Positions 57,406 to 64,000 of a stretch of 64,000 nt of DNA are shown piece after piece. The notes beneath the pieces are model-generated. The model was not told the origin of the DNA and ran no database searches. It worked only from the letters and a program-made list of their open reading frames with translations. Each line of letters begins with the position of its first letter. Position 1 is the stretch's first letter. Source of the DNA: Scilla litardierei (Eukaryota; Streptophyta; Magnoliopsida; Asparagales; Asparagaceae). The DNA lies in the NCBI GenBank assembly GCA_030789695.1, contig CM061142.1:48487987-48551986 (forward strand), given 5' to 3'. Both the position numbers and the translations under genes were made by a program.

Positions 57406-58692
57406 AATCCCTAAATTCCTACGAAGCTTAATAAAAGTTTCTTCTTTCAATGGTTTGGTTAAAATATCAGCTATCTGATGTTCAGTAGCTATAAATTTAA
57501 GAACTATATCTCCTTTCTGAACATGGTCATCCAAAAAATGATGACGTACATCAATATGTTTTGTACGAGAATGATGCACAGGATTTTTAGAAAGATTAAT
57601 AGCACTAGTATTATCACACATAATTGGGCAAGTAGAGCAATCAATACCATAGTCAGATATAGTTTGTTTCATCCATAAGATTTGAGCAGATGCTAAACCG
57701 GCGGCAATATATTCTACCTCGGTTGTAGATAATGAAACAGAATTTTGCTTTTTGCTAAACCAAGAAACTAAAGCATGACCTAAAAAGTGGCAAGTACCAC
57801 TGGTACTTTTACGATCTGATTTGCAACCAGCAAAGTCTGCATCACTATAGGATAATAAATCAAATATGCTTGACTTGGGATAAAATAAACCAAAATCAGA
57901 AGTGTGCTTAACATATCTAATAATCCTTTTTACGGCAGTTAAGTGTGAAACTTTAGGATCTGCCTGATAACGTGCACATAAACATACTGAAAACATAATG
58001 TCTGGTCTACTAGCAGTTAAATAGAGTATAGAGCCAATCATACCTCTGTAAAGACGTGGATCAACACTCTTACCATTTAAGTCTTTGTCGAGAGATGTAG
58101 ATGTACTCATTGGAGTACGTTTTTCTGCAGAACTTTCTAAACCAAAACACTTGATGAGTTCTTTAGAGTACTTGCTTTGGTGAATGAAGATTCCTTCCTT
58201 TAATTGTTTGATTTGAAGACCGAGGAAGTAATTGAGTTCACCCATGTGACTCATCTCAAATTCTTTCTGCATAAGCTTAGAAAAATCTTGACAAAGAGAT
58301 TCATTAGTAGAACCAAAAATAATATCATCAACGTATATTTGAATAATGATTATGTCAGATTTAATATTTTTAATAAAAAGATTGGAATCTATTTTACCAA
58401 TATTATAACCAGAATTTAAAAGATAGCTTTTAAGTCTTTCATACCAAGCACGAGGTGCTTATTTGAGACCATAAAGAGCTTTCTTTAATTTGAAAACATG
58501 ATTTTCAAAATTTTCATGATGAAAACCAGGAGGTTGTTCAACATAAACTTCCTCCTTTAAAAATCCATTTAAAAAAGCACTTTTGACATCCATTTGAAAT
58601 AATTTAAAATCTCTAAAACATGCAAATGATAATAACATGCGAATGGACTCAAGACGAGCAACTGGTGCATAGGTTTCATCATAATCAATACC
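57406..58692 (-). pseudogene. pol: copia reverse transcriptase and RNase H
   Basis: The RT continues from 58947, with the motifs QMDVKSAFLNG and YVDDIIFGST (the catalytic pair near 58330). RNase H follows (SYSDADFAGCKSDRKSTSG, VSWFSKKQNSVSLSTTEVEY and TKHIDVRHHF). A TAA at 58459-58461 interrupts the conserved GLK.APRAWY. The intact stretch after it reaches the gypsy-2 insertion at 57405, a few codons before the original stop at 48168. Sequence is clearly Ty1/copia, SIRE/Maximus type. Confidence 0.92.
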
Positions 58693-59793
58693 TTATTCTT
58701 GATTATAACCTTGTGCAACCAATCGTGCCTTGTTTCTAATCACCTGACCAGATTCATCCAATTTATTTTTGAATACCCACTTGGTACAAATAATTGAATG
58801 ATCTGTTGGTCTGGGAACTAATTCCCAAACATCATTTCGTTGAAATTGATTGAGTTCTTCCTGCATAGCTATAATCCATGAACTGTCTTCACATGCATCT
58901 TTGATGTTCTTTGGTTCAATGGATGAAAGGAAAGCACAATGCGTCATTTGTTCAATTTAACGACGAGTTCTAACTCCATCTGTGATATCTTCAATGAGTA
59001 ATTCTGATGGATGATTTGGAACTTGTGCAAAAGCCTTGGGAAGATCTGTATTATCTGAAATAGACTCAACAAAATGATTAGTAGCATCAATTTCATCAAG
59101 TTTGATATTATCTAATGAATTAGATAAAGGTAATATATTTTCTTCTTCATCAAAAATGGGAGACTTAGATGAGGGATTCTCATCAAATGTGACATGTAGT
59201 GATTCTTCAACTGTTGAAGTTCTTTTGTTATATACTCTGTAGGCTTTGCTACGTGTTGAGTATCCAACAAAAATACCTTCATCAGATTTCGAATCAAATT
59301 TATCAAGTGCATCTTTAGTATTAAGAATAAAACATTTACATCCAAACACTTTAAAATATGATACACGTGGAATGCGATCAAAGAATAATTCAAAACAAGT
59401 TTTATTGAGCAATGGCCTTATGAGAATTTTATTCATAATGTAACATGCAGCTGCGACAGCTTCAGCCCAAAAATATTTCGGTAAATTACTATCACAAAGC
59501 ATTGTTCTTGCACATTCTTGTAAGGTTCTATTTTTCCTTTCAACTACTCCATTTTGAGGAGGAGCACGAGGAAAAGAAAAATTGTGAGTAATGCCATTTT
59601 CATTACAAAACTTGGTAAACGATTCATTTTCAAATTCTCCTCCATGATCACTACGAATAGTGACAATGTTAGAGAATTTGATTTTTTTGTATCTTTTTAC
59701 AAAATATTGAAAATTCTTCAAATGCATCATTCTTGTTTTGTAAGAATATAACCCAAGTATATCTTGAATAATCATCAACAATGACAAATGCAT
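58693..59793 (-). pseudogene. pol: copia integrase C-terminal part and start of RT
   Basis: This segment holds the integrase catalytic part (RSDHGGEFENESFTKFC, then APPQNGVVERKNRTLQECAR), the KVFGCKCF and GIFVGYSTRSKAYRVYN stretches, a linker and the RT start (WVFKNKLDESGQVIRNKARL). It enters from the integrase front half by a frameshift near 59700. Stops lie at 58955-58957 and 58693-58695, each in place of one residue. Confidence 0.9.
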
Positions 59794-60493
59794 ATCTACT
59801 TCTATTTAGAGAAGCTACTCTAGAAGGACCAAACAAATCTAAATGTAAGAGTTCTAATGGTCTCTTTGTTGAGATAACATCCTTTGATTTAAAAGAAGAT
59901 TTGTGCATTTTTCCTTGTTGACAAGCATCACAAAAATGTTTGTGTTTGAAAGAAATATTTGGCATTCCATTTACTAATTTGTGTTTTGAAATGTGTGCTA
60001 GATTTTTGAAATTAGTGTGTCCAAAATATTTATGCCATAAAAGTGTATCATCAGATGTAATTATTAAACAGTGATTATTTGTGGTAACAGACATGCATAA
60101 GATATAAATATTATTTTTACGCTTACCACGAAACAAAACAGATGACATATCAGAATTATAAATAATGCAATCATTTTGTTCAAAAACTATTTTGTAATTT
60201 TTATCGCATAACTGACTAATGGAAAGTAAATTATGTTTCAAACCGTCTACCAGGTGAACATTCTCAATGATAGGCTGATTTGTATTGCCAACTGTTCCAG
60301 TGCCTATGATTTTTCCTTTCTTGTTGTCACCAAAGGTAACTGTGCCTCCTTGTTTGTACTTGACGTTTGAAAGAAGTTTGACATTTCCTGTCATATGTTT
60401 TGAACATCCACTATCCAAAATCCATCTTTCTTTCCTAGGTACCTGAAAGATAAAACATTAAGCATTGGTACCCCTTTCTGAGGGTCATTGGGA
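59669..60493 (-). pseudogene. pol: copia protease and integrase N-terminal part
   Basis: The aspartic protease motif is D-S-G-C-S-K-H-M-T-G (near 60410), followed by LKHNLLSISQLCDKNYKIVF. The GAG-pre-integrase and zinc region has HKYFGHTNFKNL and CDACQQGKMHKSSF. The first catalytic Asp follows in LHLDLFGPSRVASLN, with VDDYSRYTWVIFL. The frame breaks near 59690 and continues in the 59793 segment. Confidence 0.9.
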
Positions 60494-61302
60494 CTAGATT
60501 TTTGGAAGCCAAACCCAAGTGGAATTTGGCTTTTTAATATAATCATTAGAATGAACTATAGCATGTATATAATGAGAAATATAATCATTTCTATCTTCTA
60601 AGCATGAATTCTTAGGAACCCATATACAAATTGTAGTAGGTTTCCTAGAAGATGGTTTTGAAATGTTAGAAACATTTCTTTGTGAAGAAGTAGGAATGTT
60701 TACTTTCTTTGTGTAAATAAATGCGTGATTCTTCCTTTGAGGTTTAACAAAAGTAGTTATTCCATAAGAAGAAGAAGTGTTACAAGATTTGGGTGCATCC
60801 TTATGAGAATATCCCAGACCTTGTCTATGATTTGCAGGATATTGTATTTTTAGTAAATCATCAAGATTAGTCTTTCCTTTATTAAATTTATTAATATTGG
60901 AAGACATCTCGTCGTATTTCATCTTTAGTGATGAAATATTTTTATCCATTTTGGATATTTGAGTATGTAGTTCTAGATTCTTAGTTTTGAGAATTTCATT
61001 CTCTTTACTAAGATTTAAATTTTGTGAAGATGTATTCTCAATAGGTGTAGTGTTCTTAGAAGAAGATAATTCTTGATATTTAATAAGAAGATCATCATTA
61101 TTCTGTTTCAAAGATTTATGTTGATTATTCAATTTTTTGAAACGAGAATAGAGATCTTTTAATGCATCAAGTAATTCTTCGTTATTAAAAGAACTTACCT
61201 CATCTTCATCTTCTTATGCCATAAAGCACATGTTAGCACTTTCATTTAGATCATCATCTTCATCATCTGAAGAATCATCCCATGTTGTTGCAAATGCCTT
61301 TT
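60494..61302 (-). pseudogene. gag: copia Gag C-terminal, coiled-coil linker region
   Basis: The segment is Lys/Asn/Glu-rich with a heptad-like pattern (LSKENEILKTKNLELHTQIS, then KMDKNISSLKMKYDEMSSNI), which is likely a coiled coil. It is followed by a Ser-rich basic part up to TAG at 60494. Before it, an acidic stretch (WDDSSDDEDDDLNESAN) near 61250 follows a frameshift near 61315, and a TAA near 61216 interrupts it. Such linkers between gag and protease are usual in SIRE-type elements. Confidence 0.75.
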
Positions 61303-62238
61303 TCATTCTGTCAAACCTCCTCTCTCTTTTGGATTGATATTATTGGAAGTTTTGAACTTTGCTTTGAGAAGAGGACAGTCGTTCTTCATATGTCCTGGCT
61401 TATTACAATTAAAGCAAAGAGAAGAATCAGTATTCTTAGATTTAAAATTATTATACTTACCTTTCTGAAAGAATTTTCTGAAGTTTTTGGCAAAAAATGC
61501 CATATCATCATCTGAATCTTCATTATCTGATATTGCGTTGAAGGCAAGTACTTTCTTCTTTTGATCTGATTCTTCTTTCTCATCTTGTAGTGTAACTTCA
61601 TGGACCATTAAGTTACCAATAAGATCTTCCATATATAATGTGGAAAGATCATTGGCTTCCTCAATAGCGGTGATCTTTGGATGCCATACTGGAGTTAAAG
61701 CTTTAAGAATTTTGCGAACATGTTCAAGAGAAGTGTAAGTTTTTCCAAGAGCACTTAAAGAATTTATAATATTAGTAAACCTGGTGTTCATTTCTCCAAT
61801 TGTCTCTTGGTCCTTCATCTTGAACAACACGAATTTGTGAACCAAAACGGAAATCTTGGTTTCCTTCACTTTACTGGTTCCTTCATGAGTTACCTCAAGT
61901 ATATGCCAAATCTCCTTAGCACTTTTGGCCTGAGATACTCGATTAAACTAATTTTTATCCATAGCACAAAATAAGGCATTCATGGCCTTTGAGTTGTTGG
62001 GTTTTGCAGTTTTGTCGTTGGTGGTCCAATCAGTAACAGGAGTTGTTGGCTTTTCATATCCTGACTCTACGATGTCCCAAATCTCATAATTCATACTTTG
62101 GAGATGAATCTCCATTCGTATTTTCCAATATGAGTAATTTGAACCATCAAATAGAGGAGGACGAGTTTGAGAGTGCCCTTCAGGATTCTGATTGTAGTTG
62201 TGTGGAACTGCGTTCATGTTTGAGGAACTTGCTGCCAT
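61303..62238 (-). pseudogene. gag: copia Gag, one in-frame stop
   Basis: The ATG at 62236-62238 (MAASSSNMNAVPHNYNQN) starts Gag 9 bases from the PBS. The gag domain reads PPLFDGSNYSYWKIRMEIHL, then the UBN2-type KVKETKISVLVHKFVLFKMK and LTPVWHPKITAIEEAND. A CCHC knuckle C-F-N-C-N-K-P-G-H-M-K-N-D-C lies near 61390. A TAG at 61948-61950 interrupts the frame where Gln would fit; the frame is the same on both sides. Confidence 0.88.
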
Positions 62239-62247
62239 CTTAACCTT

Positions 62248-62259
62248 GCTCTGATACCA
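62248..62259 (-). other. primer binding site of the copia element (tRNA-iMet)
   Basis: The minus strand reads TGGTATCAGAGC, 2 bases from the LTR, complementary to initiator tRNA-Met. Confidence 0.94.
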
Positions 62260-62261
62260 AA

Positions 62262-63623
62262 TGTAATTTTAGCCTGTAAGGATCAATACACTAGAGGGGG
62301 GGTGAATAGTGTATATTAAAAAATTGTCACAAATAAAATGTTAGTAATATTTGTAAAGATGGCACAGAAATAAAAAGACAAGTACTGAAATTAAATCAAC
62401 GCAAACACAGAGATTTATCCTGGTTCGGATCCTTGTGATCCTACTCCAGTCCTCTACCTCGTAGAGATTTTCAATCCACTATAATCACTTGCCCCGCAAG
62501 CACCAACTTACAAAAATGGCGACACTCCCCGTGTCCCAAACTTTGTACAATCTCTAACAGAGATTCAAACCTGTAAAATAATGAAATAGAAAAACACATA
62601 TAGCCTTGTTATAAATTTCAGAAATGAATTCAAGGATGGTGTTTTAGAGGAAGAACTTCAAGATGTAAAAGATATGTAATGAAGCGCAACACTTGAAGTT
62701 CTCTGGTTCATAAAAGAAGAGAGAGAGATCAATCGATTTTTTCTTCAATTATGAACACAAACAACTTTTCAAAATGATGTTGAAAAACCAAGTTCTTCCG
62801 TTCTTAAACGAAGAAGGAAATCTAATGATTTCTTCTTACAAATAAGAAAAGAACAACTAATGGCCTAAAACTTTAGAAAAGAGAAGACTTGATTCCAACA
62901 AATAAGAGAGTAAAGAAGAGGAAAGTGTGTGAAAGAAAAGAGAGGGTCTATCCCTTTATTTATAGTGTTTAGGGAAGGTTGGGGACTGTAGTTAACGTTG
63001 GAAAATGGGCAGGAACCGTCCCTGAAAATTTGGGATCAAAACGGCTAGTTTTGAAATTGGTCGACCAAAAGGACACATTGGTCGACCAAAATTTAGAGAG
63101 GGAATTTCGACCATTGGAAGATATTTCTAGAATCTACACGGTTAGGGGAGTTTGCATATGCAATCCCATAACCAAATTCGAAGGTTTAAAATTGGTCGAC
63201 CAAAATGGGATTATTGGCTGCCAATTTTCAAAGTTGCGAATTTTCGAAATTGGGAAGTGTAGATCTCTGAGGAATGGAACCTAGATGACTAAGATATATT
63301 ATCACAAGGCTTTGTGACTCTAATAAAGTAAATTTTACATTGATTACATAAAGCCGTAGATAGGACTGCATCTGCAACTGAATCTGAGAAGCTTCTTTGC
63401 AGGAGATCCTTATCAAGTGATTATATATCCAAGTCGTGGATTAGGTGCATTTGTCTTTCTAGCTTCATGATTGATATATCTGATTGAGTATGCATGAAGA
63501 TATCTCATTTGTGTGGAACTCAGCATTGATATGTATCTGCATACATAGAGTTAGTAGCACTGAATGTGTTTGTCACATCAAAATCATATGGGAATAGAAA
63601 TATGGAATTATGAAATTCCAACA
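62262..63623 (-). repeat. 5' LTR of the copia element
   Basis: 1362 bp, nearly identical to 19584-20947. TTGGTCGACCAA palindromes lie at 63057, 63078 and 63192, and TATAAATA (minus) at 62957-62964. Confidence 0.95.
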
Positions 63624-63628
63624 TTATG

Positions 63629-64000
63629 CTCGACACTTGATCCCGCACCGCAATCCGTATTCACTCGTGTGGTCTACGAAATGCGATACTACACCGTGGT
63701 TGGTTCTAGCAATCGGGCTACTCTCATAATTACCGACTAGCTGATCGGGGATTAGTGATCACCCCTAGCTCTTGAGTCACTCTCGTGATCACAAGCCTTA
63801 GAAATGGCCACTAATCCCAAATTGGATTCGTGGGGATCCTCCCTAGAACGTGGAGGCGTTTTCGCGATCCTCCAAATCTAGGGTTAATCCCCCAAAATAA
63901 TTTATTCAAACTACCACGGGGCAACCCTAGATTCATCTAAGTTTAACCCATCATCCAACCCCTAGAATCCTAGGGTTCTTCCCTAATCCTAGCAATAAAT
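63629..64000 (-). repeat. host Athila-like 5' LTR, outer part (runs off the window)
   Basis: It continues the LTR of 19090-19583 beyond the copia insertion; TTATG is at 63624-63628. The minus strand contains GATTAGTGGCC, CTAGGGAGGATCCCC and CTAGGGTT phrases resembling those of the Athila-like LTR at 8570-8640. No coding signal is seen. Confidence 0.55.

Larger units (their letters stand above)
19584..63623 (-). mobile_element. SIRE-like Ty1/copia retrotransposon split by two nested insertions
   Basis: LTRs at 19584-20947 and 62262-63623 bound it, with TSD TTATG at 19579-19583 and 63624-63628. On the minus strand the order is 5' LTR, tRNA-iMet PBS, gag, protease, integrase, RT, RNase H, a third ORF, a long 3' untranslated region, PPT and 3' LTR. 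Removing 23725-47404 and 48189-57400, with one duplication each, leaves about 11.1 kb. That is a normal length for the SIRE/Maximus lineage, which also carries an extra ORF after pol. Several stops and frameshifts make it defective. Confidence 0.93.

Noticed and set aside
60419..60496. Possible intron between copia Gag and protease (TTTATCTTTCAG before GTACC)
   Set aside because: The 3' splice-like end is good but no matching donor restores a convincing frame; stops there fit ordinary decay.

Overview
The window is plant nuclear DNA, most likely from a eudicot. It consists almost entirely of LTR retrotransposons inserted into one another. I found no host gene, no rRNA or tRNA gene and nothing prokaryotic. 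The support is structural: long terminal repeats with TG...CA ends, 5-bp target site duplications (TSDs), primer binding sites (PBS), polypurine tracts (PPT), and gag, protease, reverse transcriptase (RT), RNase H and integrase domains of the Ty1/copia and Ty3/gypsy types. I cannot name the species.

Layout. (1) 1-5321: a Ty3/gypsy chromovirus-like element on the minus strand (gypsy-1), entering from the left edge, with its 5' LTR at 2869-5321. (2) 5322-7756: older debris, including an LTR end and the 3' half of a degraded Athila-like host element on the minus strand. (3) 7757-18198: an Athila-like element on the plus strand, TSD ACCCT, with gag and protease, no RT or integrase, and a third ORF. 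It sits inside the host Athila-like element, whose 5' half, PBS and LTR follow at 18204-19583 and resume at 63629-64000. (4) 19584-63623: a SIRE-like Ty1/copia element on the minus strand, TSD TTATG, swollen to 44 kb by two insertions. The first, at 23725-47404 (TSD CGCTC), is a tandem array LTR-internal-LTR-internal-LTR of a non-coding Ty3/gypsy derivative. It splits the copia third ORF and itself contains a gag-only copia element at 32990-41858 (TSD AAACC). The second, at 48189-57400 (TSD CTAAT), is a Ty3/gypsy chromovirus (gypsy-2) inserted a few codons before the copia pol stop. Without its insertions the copia element is about 11.1 kb.

How the parts work together. gypsy-1 and gypsy-2 are related. 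Both appear to carry a short GT-AG intron between gag and protease. Unspliced RNA stops inside the intron and gives Gag; spliced RNA runs in frame into protease-pol. gypsy-2 has a second apparent intron inside integrase. The non-coding tandem array shares LTR termini, PBS and PPT region with gypsy-2, so it was probably mobilised by that family. The Athila-like and copia elements each carry an extra ORF downstream of pol. In both, a family-specific palindromic motif found upstream of the LTR TATA box recurs upstream of that ORF, which suggests an internal promoter.

Most coding regions are broken by a few stops or frameshifts. The exception is the gypsy-1 protease-RT frame, which is open for all of its 1488 bases in the window. 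All boundaries and TSDs were read by eye from the sequence. Family names rest on recognised motifs, not on a database search.
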